Of a stretch of 64,000 nt of DNA, positions 1 through 12,865 are shown piece after piece. The translations under genes and the position numbers were made by a program. Below the pieces are notes generated by a model. The model searched no databases, was not told where the DNA came from, and saw only the letters and a program-made list of their open reading frames with translations. Source of the DNA: Mercurialis annua (taxonomy: Eukaryota; Streptophyta; Magnoliopsida; Malpighiales; Euphorbiaceae); contig NC_065570.1 of assembly GCF_937616625.2 (NCBI RefSeq), positions 35,905,665 to 35,969,664 of the forward strand, given 5' to 3'. Numbering within the stretch: position 1 is the first letter of the stretch; every line of letters begins with the position of its first letter.

Positions 1-828
1 TCGTTCTGATTACCAAAGCATGGTTAAGTCTCTTTGTCGTGTCGTTCTGATTACCTAAGCATAGTTAGGTTATTTTACGCGAAGTGTGCGTGAAAAGTGA
101 CTTTAGATTAGTATGTCGCGCTCTTAAGTCTCTTTAACGCGTCGTACCGTTTAGCAAAGCATGGTTCGATTATATTACGCAATGTGTGCGTGCATGAAAA
201 CTGTTGCTAGGTTAGTATGTCGATCTCAAGTCTCTTTAAAGCGTCGTTCCAATTACCTAATCATGGTTAGGTCGTATTACGCAAAGTGTGCATGAAAAGT
301 GACGCTAGATTAGTATGTCGCGTCTCAAGTTTCTTTAACGCGTCGATCCAGTCACATAAGCATGGTTAGGTTATATTACGCAAAGCGTCCGTAAAAAGTG
401 GCGCTAGATTAGTATGGCGCGTTTCATGTCTCTTTAACGCGTCGTTTCGATTACGGTGCTTATGTCCCGTCACAAGTGTCTCTAACGCGTCGTTCTGATA
501 CCTAAGCATGGTTAAGTTATATTACAAAAAGTGTGTGTGAAAAGTGACGCTAGATTAGTATGTCACGTCTCAAGTCTCTTTAACACGTCGTTTCTAGGTT
601 AGTATGTCGTGTCTCAAGTTTCTATAAAGCGTCTTTCCGATTACCTAATCATGGTTAGGTTGTATTATGCAAAGTGTGCGTGAAAAGTGACGGATATATT
701 AGTATGTCGCGTCTCAAGTCTCTTTAACGCGTCGTTCCGATTACCTAAGCATGGTTAGGTAGTGTGCGTGAAAAGTAACGCTAGATTAGTATGTCGCGTC
801 TCAAGTCTCTCTAACGCGTCTTTTCGAT

Positions 829-1370
829 TACTGTGCTTATGTCGCATCACATGTGTCTCTAACGCGTCGTTCTGATTACCTATGCATAATTAGATTTTAT
901 TACGCAAAGTGTGCGTGAAAAGTGACAATAGACTAGTATGTAGCATCTCAAGTCTTTTTAACGCGTCGTTTTGATTACCTAGGCATGGTTAGGTTATTTT
1001 ACGCAAAGTGTGCGTGAAAAGTAACGCTAGATTGGTATGACGCGTCTCAAGTCTCTTTAATACGTATTCCGATTACCTAAGCATGGTTAGATAATATTAC
1101 GTAAAGTGTGCGTGAAAAGTGACGCTATATTAGTATGTCGCGTCTCAAGTCTCTTTAACGCGACTTTCCGATTACGTAAGCATGGTTAGGTAATATTACG
1201 CTAAGTGTGCGGGAAAAGTGACGCTAGATTAATATGTCGCTACTCAAGTCTATTTGATGCGTCGTTCCGATTACCTAAGCATGGTTAGGTGATATTACGC
1301 AAAGCGTGCGTAAAAAGTGACGCTATATTAGTATGGCGCGTTTCAAGTCTCTTTAACGCGTCGTTTCGAT
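829..1370 (+). repeat. 542-bp higher-order repeat, copy 1
   Basis: First of two adjacent, closely similar segments. Matching landmarks, such as TAGCATCTCAAG at 941 and 1,483, lie 542 bp apart. That is close to five 99-bp units plus one 48-bp unit (543), so the duplicated block keeps the monomer phase. Each copy has one short unit, a TAGCATCTC variant and a monomer with the divergent CTTTAATACGTATTCC junction. Borders are approximate because the flanks are the same satellite. Confidence 0.75.
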
Positions 1371-1912
1371 TACTAAGCTTATGTCGCGTCACAAGAGTCT
1401 CTAATGCGTCATTCTGATTACCTAAGCATGGTTAGATTATATTACCCAAAGTGTGCGTGAAAAGTGACGATAGATTAGTATGTAGCATCTCAAGTCTTTT
1501 TAACGCGTCGTTACGATTACCTAGGCATGGTTAGGTTATTTTACGCAAAGTGTGTGTGAAAACTGACGCTAGATTGGTATGACGCGTCTCAAGTCTCTTT
1601 AATACGTATTCCGATTACCTAAGCATGGTTAGGTTATATTACGTAAAGTGTGCGTGAACAGTGACGCTAGATTAGTATGTCGCGACTCAAGTCTCTTTTA
1701 CGCGATTGTCCGATTACGTAAGCATGGTTAGGTAATATTACGCAAAGTGTGCGGGAAAAGTGACGCTAGATTAATATGTCGCTACTCAAGTCTCTTTGAT
1801 GCGTCGTTCCGATTACCTAAGCATGGTTAGGTGATATTACGCAAAGCGTGCGTAAAAAGTGACGCTATATTAGTATGGCGAGTTTCAAGTCTCTTTAACG
1901 CGTGGTTTCGAT
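1371..1912 (+). repeat. 542-bp higher-order repeat, copy 2
   Basis: Second copy, directly abutting the first, with the same order of variant monomers. Reverse-complement relatives of this block occur near 24,300-25,450, as part of a larger inverted duplication. Confidence 0.75.
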
Positions 1913-3624
1913 TACCTAAGCATGGTTAGGTTATATTACGTAAAGTGATCGTGAAAAGGGACGCTAGAATAGTATGTCGTGTCTCAAGTCTCTTAACGCG
2001 TCTATCCAATTACGTAAGCATGGTTAGGTTATTTTACGCAAAGTGTGTGTGAATAGTGACGCTAGATTAATATGTCGCTATTCAAGTCTCTTTAATGTGA
2101 CGTTCCGATTTCCTAAGCATGGTTAGGTTATATTACACAAAGATTGCGTGAAAAGTGACGCTAAATTAGTATGTCGCCTCTGAAGTCTCTTTAACACGTC
2201 GTTCCGATTAACTAAGCATGGTTAGGTTATTTTAAAAAACGTGTGCGTGAAAAGTGACGCTACATTAGTATGTCGTTTCTCAAATCTCTTTAACGTGTGT
2301 TCCGATTACTTAAGCATTGTTAGGTTATATTGTGCAAAGTGTGCGTGAAAATTGACGCTAGATTAGTTTGTCGCGTCTGAAGTCTCTTTAATGCGTCGTT
2401 CCGATTACCTAAGAAGCATGGTTAGGTTATACTACGCAAATTGTGCGTGAAAAGTGACGCTAGATTAGTATGTCACGTCTGATTACCTAAGCATGGGTAG
2501 GTTATATTACGCAAAGTGTGCGTGAAAAGTGACGTTCGAATAGTATGTCGCGTCTCAAGTCTCTTTATTGCGTCGTTCCGATTACCTAAGCATGGCTAGG
2601 TTAAATTACGCAAAGTATGCGTGAAAAGTGACGCTAGATTAGTATATCGCGTCTGACGTCTCTTTAACTGTCGTTCCGATTACCTAAGGATGGTTAGGTT
2701 ATATTACGCAAAGTGTGCGTGAAAAGTGACGCTAAATTAGTATGTCGCGTCTCAAGTCTCTCTCTAACGCATAGTTCCTATCACCTAAGCCTGGTTTATT
2801 TTACGCAAAGTGTGCGTGAAAAGTGACGCCAGATTAGTATGTCGCGTCTCAAGTCTCTATTAGGCGCCTTACCTATTCATGGTTAGGTTATATTACGCAA
2901 AGTGTGCGTGAAAAGTAACAATTGATTAGTATGACGCATCTAAAGTCTCTTTAACCCGTCGTTTCGATTACCTAAGCATGGTTCGGTTATAATACGCAAT
3001 GTGTGCTTGAAAACTGTTGCTAGGTTAGTATGTCGCGTCTCAAGTCTCTTTAACGCGTCGTTCCGATTGCCTAAGCATGGTTAGGTTTAGATTAGTATGT
3101 CACGTCTCAAGTCTCTTTAACGCGTCGTTTTGATTACCTAAGCATGGTTTGGTTTAGATCACCATGCTTATCTTAAGTCTTTTTCACGCGTCGTTCCGAT
3201 TACCCATGGTTAGGTTATATTACGCAAAGCGTGCTTAAAAAAAGTGACGCTAGATTAGTATGGCGCGTTTCAAGTCTCTTTAACGCGTCGTTTCGATCAC
3301 CGAAACATAGTTAGGTTATATTACGTACAGTGTGCGTGAAAAATGACGCCAGATTAGTATGTCGCGTCTCAAGTGTGCGTGAAGAGTGACGCTAGATCAA
3401 GATGTCCCTACTCAAGTCTCTTTAACGAGTCGTTCCGATTTCCTAAACATGGTTAGGTTATACGACGCAAAGTGTGCGTGCAAAGTGACGCTAGATTTAG
3501 TATGTCGCGTTTCAAGTCTCTTTAACTAGTCGTTCTGAAAGCATGGTTAGGTTATATTGCACAAAGTATGCCTAAAAGTGACGCTAAATTTGTATGGCGC
3601 GTCTCAAGTCTCGTTAACGCGTCA

Positions 3625-3672
3625 TTTCGATTACCATGCTTATGTCGCGTCACAAGTCTCTCTAACGCGTCG
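3625..3672 (+). repeat. 48-bp short satellite unit (type example)
   Basis: From TTTCGATTAC to the next TTCCAATTAC is exactly 48 bp. Relative to the 99-bp unit, the stretch from CTAAGCATGG to the GTATG before the CGCGTC box is replaced by CATGCTTATG, a net loss of 51 bp (17 codons). The same short unit recurs dozens of times in both orientations, usually with CACAAG in place of CTCAAG. It is therefore a stable second member of the family and not a single deletion. Confidence 0.9.
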
Positions 3673-3802
3673 TTCCAATTACCTAAGCATGGTTTAGTTA
3701 TATTACTCAAACTGTGCGTTAAAACTGACGCTAGATTAGTATGTCGCATCACAAGTCTCTTTAACGCGTCGTTCCGATTACCTAAGCATGGTTAGGTTAT
3801 AT

Positions 3803-5368
3803 ACGCATGTTTGCGTGAAAAGGGACACTAGATTAGTATGTCGCTTCGCAAGTCTCTTTAACGTGTCGTTTCGATTACCATATTTATGTCACGTCACAAG
3901 TCTCTCTAACGCGTCGTTCCGATTACCTAAGCATGGTTAGGTTATATTACACTAAGTATGCGTGAAAAGTGAAAATAGATTAGTATGTTACGTCTCAAGT
4001 CTCTTTAACGCGTTGTTCCTATTTCCTAAGCATGGTTAGGTTATATTACGCAAAGAATGCGTGAATAGTTACGCTAGATTAGTATGTCGCGTCTCAAGTA
4101 TTTTTAAGGTGTCGTTCCGATTACCTAAGCATGGTTTATATTATACAAAGTGTGAGTCAAAAGTGACGCTAAATTAGTATGGCGCGACTCAAGTGACTTT
4201 AACGCTCCGTTTGGACTACCTAAGCATGGTTAGGTTATATTACGCAAAGTGTGGATAAAAAGTGACGCTAGATAAGTATACCGCGTCACAAGTCTCTCTA
4301 ACACGTCGTTCCAATTACCTAAGCATGGTTATGTTATTACGCAAAGTGTGCGTGAAAAGTGACGCTAGTTTAGGATGTCGCATTTAGAGTCTATTTAATG
4401 CGTCGTTTCGATTACCTAAGCCGTTATATAACGGAACGCGTGCGTGAAAAGTGACAATAGATTAGTATTGCGCGTCTCAATTCTCTTTAGCGTGTGGGTC
4501 CGATTACCTAAGCATGGTCAGGTTATTTTACACAAAGTGTGCCTGACAAGTGACACTAGATTAGCATGTCGCGTCTCTAGTCACTTTAACTCGTCGTTTG
4601 GATTACTAGGCTTATGTTGCATCACAAGTCTCTCTGACGCGTCGTTTCGATTACCTAAGAATGGTTAGGTCATATTACGCAAAGCGTGCGTGAAAAATGA
4701 CAATAGATTTGTATGTCTCGTCTCACGTCTATTTAACGCGTCGTTCCGATTACCTAATCATGGTTAGGTTATATTATGCAAAGTGGGCGTGAAACGTTAC
4801 GCTAGATAAGTATGTCGTGTCTCAATTCTCTTTAACGTGTTGTTCTGATTACCTAAGCATGGTTAGGTCATATTACGCAAAGTGTGCGTGAAAAGTAACA
4901 ATAAATTAGTATGTCGCGTCACACGTCTATTTAACGCGCCGTTCCGATAACCTAAGCAAGGTTAGGTTATATTACGCAAAGTGTGCGTGAAGCGTTACGC
5001 TAAATAAGTATGTCGCGAATCAGTTCTGTTTAACGCGTTGTTCTGATTACCTAAGCATGGTTAGGTCATATTACGCAAACTGTGAGCGAAAAGTAACAAT
5101 AAATCAGTATGTCGCGTCACACTTCAGTTTAACGCGTCGTTCCAATTACCTAAGCATGTTTAGGTTATATTACGCAAAGTGTGCATGGAAAGTTACGCTA
5201 GATTAATATGTCGCGTTTTAATTCTCTTCAACGCGTTGTACCGATTAGCTAAGCATGGTTAGGTTAGGTTACGTAGAGTGTCGTGAAAAGTGACGTTAGA
5301 TTAGTATGTCACGTCCTAAGTCTCTTTTACGCGTCTTTCCGATTACCTAATCATGGTTAGGTTATATT
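3803..5368 (+). repeat. 1,566-bp higher-order repeat, copy 1
   Basis: Begins at the distinctive GCATGTTTGCGTG monomer (phase ACGCATG at 3,803) and repeats at a constant offset of 1,566 bp. The offset is the same at the start (5,369) and near the end (TGACGTTAGA at 5,291 and 6,857). Variant monomers occur in the same order, including the unusual AAGCCGTTATATAACG unit near 4,420 and the CGATAACCTAAGCAAGG unit near 4,945. Confidence 0.85.
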
Positions 5369-6934
5369 ACGCATGTTTGCGTGAAAAGGGACACTAGATT
5401 AGTATGTCGCTTCGCAAGTCTCTTTAACGTGTCGTTTCGATTACCATATTTATGTCACGTCACAAGTCTCTCTAACGCGTCGTTCCGATTACCTAAGCAT
5501 GGTTAGGTTATATTACACTAAGTGTGCGTGAAAAGTGAAAATAGATTAGTATGTTACGTCTCAAGTCTCTTTAACGCGTTGTTCCTATTTCCTAAGCATG
5601 GTTAGGTTATATTACGCAAAGAGTGCGTGAATAGTTACGCTAGATTAGTATGTCGCGTCTCAAGTGTTTTTAAGGTGTCGTTCCGATTACCTAAGCATGG
5701 TTTATATTATACAAAGTGTGAGTCAAAAGTGACGCTAAATTAGTATGGCGCGACTCAAGTGACTTTAACGCTCCGTTTGGACTACCTAAGCATGGCTAGG
5801 TTATATTACGCAAAGTGTGCATAAATAGTGACGCTAGATAAGTATACCGCGTCACAAGTCTCTCTAACACGTCGTTCCAATTACCTAAGCATGGAAATGT
5901 TATTACGCAAAGTGTGCGTGAAAAGTGACGCTAGTTTAGGATGTCGCATTTAGAGTCTATTTAATGCGTCGTTTCGATTACGTAAGCCGTTATATAACGC
6001 AACGCGTGCGTGAAAAGTGACAATAGATTAGTATTGCGCGTCTCAATTCTCTTTAGCGTGTGGGTCCGATTACCTAAGCATGGTCAGGTTATTTTACACA
6101 AAGTATAACTGACAAGTGACACTAGATTAGCATGTCGCGTCTCAAGTCACTTTAACTCGTCGTTTGGATTACTAGGCTTATGTTGCATCACAAGTCTCTC
6201 TGACGCGTCGTTTCGATTACCTAAGAATGGTTAGGTCATATTACGCAAAGCGTGCGTGAAAAATGACAATAGATTAGTATGTCTCGTCTCACGTCTATTT
6301 AACGCGTCGTTCCGATTACCTAATCATGGTTAGGTTGTATTACGCAAAGTGGGCGTGAAACGTTACGCTAGATAAGTATGTCGTGTCTCAATTCTCTTTA
6401 ACGTGTTGTTCTGATTACCTAAGCATGGTTAGGTCATATTACGCAAAGTGTGCGTGAAAAGTAACAATAAATTAGTATGTCGCGTCACACGTCTATTTAA
6501 CGCGCCGTTCCGATAACCTAAGAAAGGTTAGGTTATATTACGCAAAGTGTGCGTGAAGCGTTATGCTAAATAAGTATGTCGCGAATCAGTTCTCTTTAAC
6601 GCGTTGTTCTGATTACCTAAGCATGGTTAGGTCATATTACGCAAACTGTGAGCGAAAAGTAACAATAAATCAGTATGTCGCGTCACACTTCAGTTTAACG
6701 CGTCGTTCCGATTACCTAAGTATGTTTAGGTTATATTACGCAAAGTGTGCGTGGAAAGTTACGCTAGATTAATATGTCGCGTTTTAGTTCTCTTCAACGC
6801 GTTGTACCGATTAGCTAAGCATGGTTAGGTTATGTTACGTAGAGTGTCGTGAAAAGTGACGTTAGATTAGTATGTCACGTCTTAAGTCTCTTTTACGCGT
6901 CTTTCCAATTACCTAATCATGGTTAGGTTGTATT
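5369..6934 (+). repeat. 1,566-bp higher-order repeat, copy 2
   Basis: Direct tandem copy of 3,803-5,368 with scattered point differences. Its later part continues past the unit into sequence (about 6,935-7,095) also found at the end of the plus block at 20,320-22,082. The two regions therefore share an ancestor longer than the 1,566-bp unit. Confidence 0.85.
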
Positions 6935-7819
6935 ACACAAAGTGTGCGTGAAAAGGGACGTTAGATTAGTATGGCGCGTCTCAAGTCTCTTTATCGCGTG
7001 TTCCGATTACCTAAGCATTGTTAGATTATATTACGCAAAGTGTGCATGAAAAGTGACGCTAGATTAGTATGTAGTGTCTCAACTCTCTTTAATGCGTCGT
7101 TCCAATTACCTAAGCATGGTTAGGTTATATTACGCAAAGTGTGCGTGAAAAGTGACAATAGATCACTATGTCGCTTCTCAAGTCTCTTTAACGCGTCATT
7201 CCGATTACCTAAGCGTGGTTATGTTATATTGCGCAATGTTTGCGTGAAACCTGTTGCTAGGTTAGAATGTCGCGTCTCAAGTCTCTTTAACGCGTCGTTC
7301 CGATTACCTAAGCATGGTTAGGTTATATTATGCAAAATGTGCGTGAAAAGTGATGCTAGATTAGTATGTCGCGTCTCAAGTGTCTTTAACGCGTCGTTCC
7401 GATTACCTACGCATAGTTAGGTTATATTAAGCAAAGCGTGCGTAAAAAGTGACGCTAGATTAGTATTGCGCGTTTCAAGTCTCTTTAATGCGTCGTTTCG
7501 ATTATTATGCTTATGTCGCGTCACAAGTGTCTCTAATGCGTCGTTCTGATTACCTAAGAATGGTTTGGTTATATTACGCAAAGTGTGCTTGAAAAGTGAA
7601 AATAGATTAGTATGTCGCATCTCAAGTCTCTTTAACGCGTCATTCCTATTACCTAAGCATGGTGAAAAGTGACGCTAGGTTTGTATGTCGCGTCTGAAGT
7701 CCCTTTAACGCGTGTTCTGATTATCTAAGCATGTTTAGGTTATACTACGCGAAGTGTGCGTGAAAAGTGACGCTAGATTTGTATGTCACGTCTCAAGTCT
7801 GTTTAACGCGTCGTTCCCA

Positions 7820-10800
7820 TTACCAAAGCATGGTTATGTTATATTATGACAAGTGCGCGTTAAGTCGCTAGATTATTATGTCGGGTCACAAGTATCCTTA
7901 ACGCGTTATTACGATTACTTAAGCATGGTTAAGTTATATTACGCAAAGTGTGCTTAAAAAGTGACTTTAGATTAGTATGGCGCGTCTCAAGTCTCTTTAA
8001 CGTATCGTTTTGATTACCATGCTTATGTCACTTTACAAGTCTCTCTAACACGTCGTTCCGATTACCAAAGCATGGTTAGGTTGTATTACGCAAAGTGTGC
8101 GTGAAAAGTTACAATAGATTAGTATGTCAGGTTGCAAGTGTCATTAACATGCCGTTCCGATTACCTATGCATGGTTAGGTTATTTTATGCAAAGTGTGCA
8201 TGAAAAGTGATGCTAGATTAGTATGTCGCGTCTCAAGTCTCTTTAACGCGTCGTTCCGATTACAAAAGCATGGTTAGGTTATATTACGCAATAAGTCTCT
8301 TTATCACGTTGTTCCGATTTCCTAATCTTGATTAGGTTGTATTACGCAGATTAGTATGGCGTGTTTCAAGTCGCTTTAACGCGTCGTTTCGATTATTGTT
8401 CCTATGTCGCGTTAGAAGTGTCTCTATTCTTACTACCTAAGCATGGTTCGGTTATATTACGCAAAGTGTGCGTGAAAAGTGACAATAAATTAGTTTGTCG
8501 TGTCGCAAGTCTCTTTAACGCGTCGTTCCGATTACCTATGCATGGTTAGGTTATTTTATGCGAGATTAGCATGTTGTGTCTCGAGTCTTTTTAATGCGTA
8601 TTCCAATTACCTAAGCATGAATAGGTTATATTACGTAAAGAGTGCGTGAAAAGTGAAACTAGATTAGTATGTCGCGTCTCAAGTCTCTTTAACGCGTTGT
8701 TCCGATTACCTAAGCATGGTTAGGTTATATTACTCAAAGTGTGCGTGAAACCTGGCGCTAGATTAATATGTCGTTACTCAAGTCTCTTTAACGCTTTATT
8801 TCAATTTCCTAAATATGGTTAGGTTATATTACGCAAAGCGTGCGTAAAAAGTGATGCTAGATTAGTATTGCGCGTTTCAAGTCTCTTTAATGCGTCGTTT
8901 CGATTACCATGCTTAGGTCGCGTAACAAGTGTCTCTTTAATGCGTGAAAAGTAACGCTAGACTAGTATGTCGTGTCACAAGTCTCTCTAACGCGTCGTTC
9001 CAATTACCTAAGCATGGTTAGGTTATATTAAGCAAACTGTGCGTGAAAAGTGACGCTAGATTAGTATGTCGCATCTCAAGTCTCTCTAATGCTTCATTCC
9101 GATTACCTAACATGGTTATATTACGCAAATTGTGTGTGAAAAGCGACAATAGATTTGCATGTCGTGTCTCAATTCTCTGTAGCGCGTCGTTTTGATTACC
9201 ATGCTTATGTCGCGTCACAAGTCTCTCTAACGCGTCGTTCCAATTACCTAAGCATGGTTAGGTTATATTACACAAAGTGTGCGTGAAATGTGAAAATAGA
9301 TTAGTATGTCTTGTCCCAAGTCTCTTTAATGCGTCGTTCCGATTACCTAAGCATGGTTAGGTTATATTACGCAATGTGTGCATGAACACTGTTGCTAGGT
9401 TAGTATGTCGTGTCTCAATTCTCTTTAATGCTTCGTTCCGATTACCTAAGCATGGTTAGGTTATATTACGCAAACTGTGCGTGAAAAGTGACGCTAGATT
9501 AGTATGTCGCGTCTTAAGTCGCTTTGACGCGTCGTTCTGATTACCTAAGCATGGTTAGATTATATTACACAAAGCGTGCGTAAAAAGTGACGCTAGATTA
9601 ATATGGCGCGTTTCAAGTTTCTTTAACGCGTCGCTTCGATTACCATGCTTATGTCGCGTCACAAGTGTCTCTAACGCATCGTTCTAATTACCTAAGCATG
9701 GTTAGATTATATTACGCAAAGTGTGCGTGAAAAGTGACAATATAATGTATGTCGTGTCTCAAGTCTCTATAACTCGTCGTTTCGATTACCTATGCATGGT
9801 TAGGTTATTTAACGCAAAGTGTGCGTGAAAAGGGACGCTTAGTATGTCGCTTCTCTAGTCCCTTTAGAGAGTATTCCGATTACCTAAGCTTGGTTAGGTT
9901 ATATCACGCAAAGTGTGCGTGAAAAGTGACGCTAGATTAGTATGTCGCGTCTCAAGTATCTTTAACGCGTCGTTCCGATTACCAAAGCGTGGTTATGATA
10001 TATTATGCCAAGTGCGCGTTAAAAGTGTCGGTAGATTAGTATGTCGCGTCACAAGTCTCTTAAACGCGTTGTTATGATTACCCAAGTATGGTTAAGTTAT
10101 ATTACGCAAAGTATGCGTAAAAAGTCTCTTGAACGCATCGTTTCGATTACCATGCTTATGTCACGTTACAAGTCTCTCCAACACGTCGTCCCGATTACCA
10201 AAGCATGGTTAGGTTATATTAAGCAAAGTGTGCGTAATAAGTGACAATAGATTAGTATGTTGCGTCGCAAGTCTCTTTAATGTGTCATTCCGATTACCTG
10301 AGAATGGTTAGGTTATTTTACGCAGAGTGTGCGTGAAAAGTGACGCTAGATTAATATGTCCCTTCTTAAGTCCCTTTAACGCATGTTTCGAGTACCTAAG
10401 TATGGTTAGGTTATATAGCACAAAGTGTGCGTGAAAAGTGACGCTAGATTAGTATGTCGCGTCTCAAGTCTCTTTAAAGCGTCGTTCCGATTACCAAAGC
10501 ATGGTTTGGTTATATTGCGCAATGTGTGCGTGAAAATTGTTGCTAGGTTAGTATGTCGCGTCTAAACTCTCTTTAAAGCGTTGTTCCGATTACCTAATCA
10601 TGGTTAGGTTGTATTACGCAATGTGTGCGTGAATAGTGACGCTACATTAGTATGTCGCGTCTCAAGTATCTTTAGCGCGTCGTTATGATTACCTAAGCAT
10701 GGCTAGGTTAAATTACGCAAAGCGTACGTAAAAAGTGACGCTAGATTAGTATGGCGCGTTTCAAGTGTCTTTAACGCGTCGTTTCGATTACTTTGCTTAT

Positions 10801-12865
10801 ATCGCGTCACAAGTGTGCGTATTACGATTACCTAAGCATGGTTATGTTTATATTACGAGGAGTGTGCGTGAAAAGTGACGCTAGTTTAGTATGTCGCATC
10901 TCAAGTCTCTTTAACGCGTCGTTGCGATTACCTAAGCATGGTTAGGTTATATTACGCAATGTGTGCGTGAAAACTGTTGCTAGGTTAGTATGTCGCGTCG
11001 CAAGTCTCTCTAAAGCGTTGTTCAGATTATTTAAGCATGGTTAGGTCATATTACGTAAAATGTGCGTGAAAAGTAACGCTAGAATAGTATGCCGCATCTC
11101 AAGTCTCTTTAACGCGTCGTTCCGATTATCTAAGCATGGTTAGGTTATATTACGCAATGTGTGCGTGAAAACTGTTGATAGGTTTGTATGTAGCGTCACA
11201 AGTCTCTCTAACGCGTCGTTCTGATTACCAAAGCATGGTTAGGTTATATTACGCAAAATGTACCTGAAAAGTGACGCTAGAATAGTATGTCGTGTCTCAA
11301 GTCTCTTTAAAGCGTCGTTCCGATTAGCTAAGCATAGTTAGGTTATAATACGCAAAGCGTGCGTAAAAAGTGACGCTAGATTAGTATGGCACGTTTCAAG
11401 TCTCTTTAACGCGTCATTTTTATTACCATTGTCGCGTCACAAGTTTCTCTACCGTGTCGTTCTGATTACCTATGCATGGTTAGGTTATATTACGCAAAGT
11501 GTGCGTGAAAAATGACAATATATTTGTATGTCGTGTCTCAAATCTCTAAAATGCGTCTTTCCGATTACCTAAGCATGGTTAGGTTATTTTACGCAAAGTG
11601 TGCTGAAAAGTGACGTTAGATTAGTACGTCGCGTCTCAAGTCCCTTTAACGTGTGTTCCGATTACCTAAGCATGGTTAGGTTATATTACGCAAAGTGTGC
11701 GTCAAAAGTTATGCTAGATTAGTATGTCGTGTCTCAAGTCTCTTTAACGCGTCGTTCCGATTACCAAAGCATGGTTATGTTATATTACGCCAAGTGCGCC
11801 TTAAAAGCGTCGCTAGATTAGTATGTCATGCCCAAGTCTCTTTTACGCGTTGTTACGATTACCTATGCATGGTTAAGTTATATTACGCAAAGTGTGCGTA
11901 AAAAGTGACCCTTGATTAGTACGTCGCGTCTCAAGTCTCTTTAACGCATCTTTTCGATTACCATGCTTATGTCACGTTACAAGCCTCTCTAACACGTCGT
12001 TCTGATTACCAAAGCATGGTTAAGTCTCTTTATCGTGTCGTTCCGATTACCTAAGCATGGTTAGGTTATTTTACGCGAAGTGTGCGTGAAAAGTGACGTT
12101 AGATTAGTATGTCGCGCTCTTAAGTCTCTTTAACGCGTCGTACCGATTACCAAAGCATGGTTCGATTATATTACGCAATGTGTGCGTGAAAACTGTTGCT
12201 AGGTTAGTATGTCGATCTCAAGTCTCTTTAAAACGTCGTTCCAATTACCTAATCATGGTTAGGTCGTATTACACAAAGTGTGCATGAAAAGTGATGCTAG
12301 ATTAGTATGTCGCATCTCATGTTTCTTAAACGCGTCGATCCAGTCACCTAAGCATGGTTAGGTTATATTACGCAAAGCGTCCGTATAAAGTGGCGCTAGA
12401 TTAGAATGGCGCGTTTCAAGTCTCTTTAACGCGTCGTTTCGATTACGGTGCTTATGTCCCGTCACAAGTGTCTCTAACGCGTCATTCATATACCTAAGCA
12501 GGGTTATGTTATATTACACAAAGTGTGCGTGAAAAGTGACAATAGATTAGTATGTCGCGTCTCAAGTCTCTTTAACGCGTCGTTCCGATTACCTAGGCAT
12601 GGTTAAGTTATTTTACGAAAAGTGTGTGTGAAAAGTGACGCTAGATTAGTATGTCGCGTCTCAAGTCTCTTTAACGCGTCGTCTCAAGTGTCTTTAAAGC
12701 GTCTTTCCGATTACTTAATCATGGTTAGGTTGTATTATGCAAAATGTGTGTGAAAAGTGACGGATATATTAGTATGTCGCGTCTCAAGTCTCTTTAACGC
12801 GTCATGCCGATTACCTAAGCATGGTTAGGTAGTGTGTTTGAAAAGTAACGCTAGATTAGTATGTC
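7820..12865 (+). repeat. Inverted segmental duplication B, plus copy
   Basis: Anchors in this stretch reappear in reverse order and reverse complement at 43,235-48,565. Plus/minus pairs are 7,845/48,540 (AAGTGCGCGTTAAG unit), 8,130/48,245, 8,300/47,850, 8,600/47,520, 10,005/46,140, 10,700/45,440, 11,420/44,590 and 11,790/44,215. From 9,955 to 12,865 I could follow the match nearly unit by unit. Between 8,940 and 9,955 it is interrupted by a different block on the minus copy (46,240-47,080). Confidence 0.75.
11997..12865 (+). repeat. Direct duplicate of window positions 1-800
   Basis: The start of the window matches here at an offset of 11,996. Both have the shortened unit with CATGGTTAAGTCTCTTT, then TTTTACGCGAAG, CGCGCTCTTAAG and the CTTTCCGATTAC..GGATATATTAG monomer, and the shrunken TTAGGTAGTGTG monomer. 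This copy has about one extra monomer near 12,540-12,640. Confidence 0.75.

Larger units (their letters stand above)
85..2690 (+). repeat. Inverted segmental duplication A, plus copy
   Basis: The order of rare variant monomers here is repeated in reverse complement at about 23,795-26,375. Anchors include the odd AAGAAGCATGG expansion at 2,412 (partner near 24,090), CGTGTGTTCC at 2,294 (partner near 24,200), GACGGATATATTAG at 690 (partner near 25,710) and CGCGCTCTTAAG at 114 (partner near 26,330). The first 800 bp also match 11,997-12,865 directly. Borders are approximate. Confidence 0.75.
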
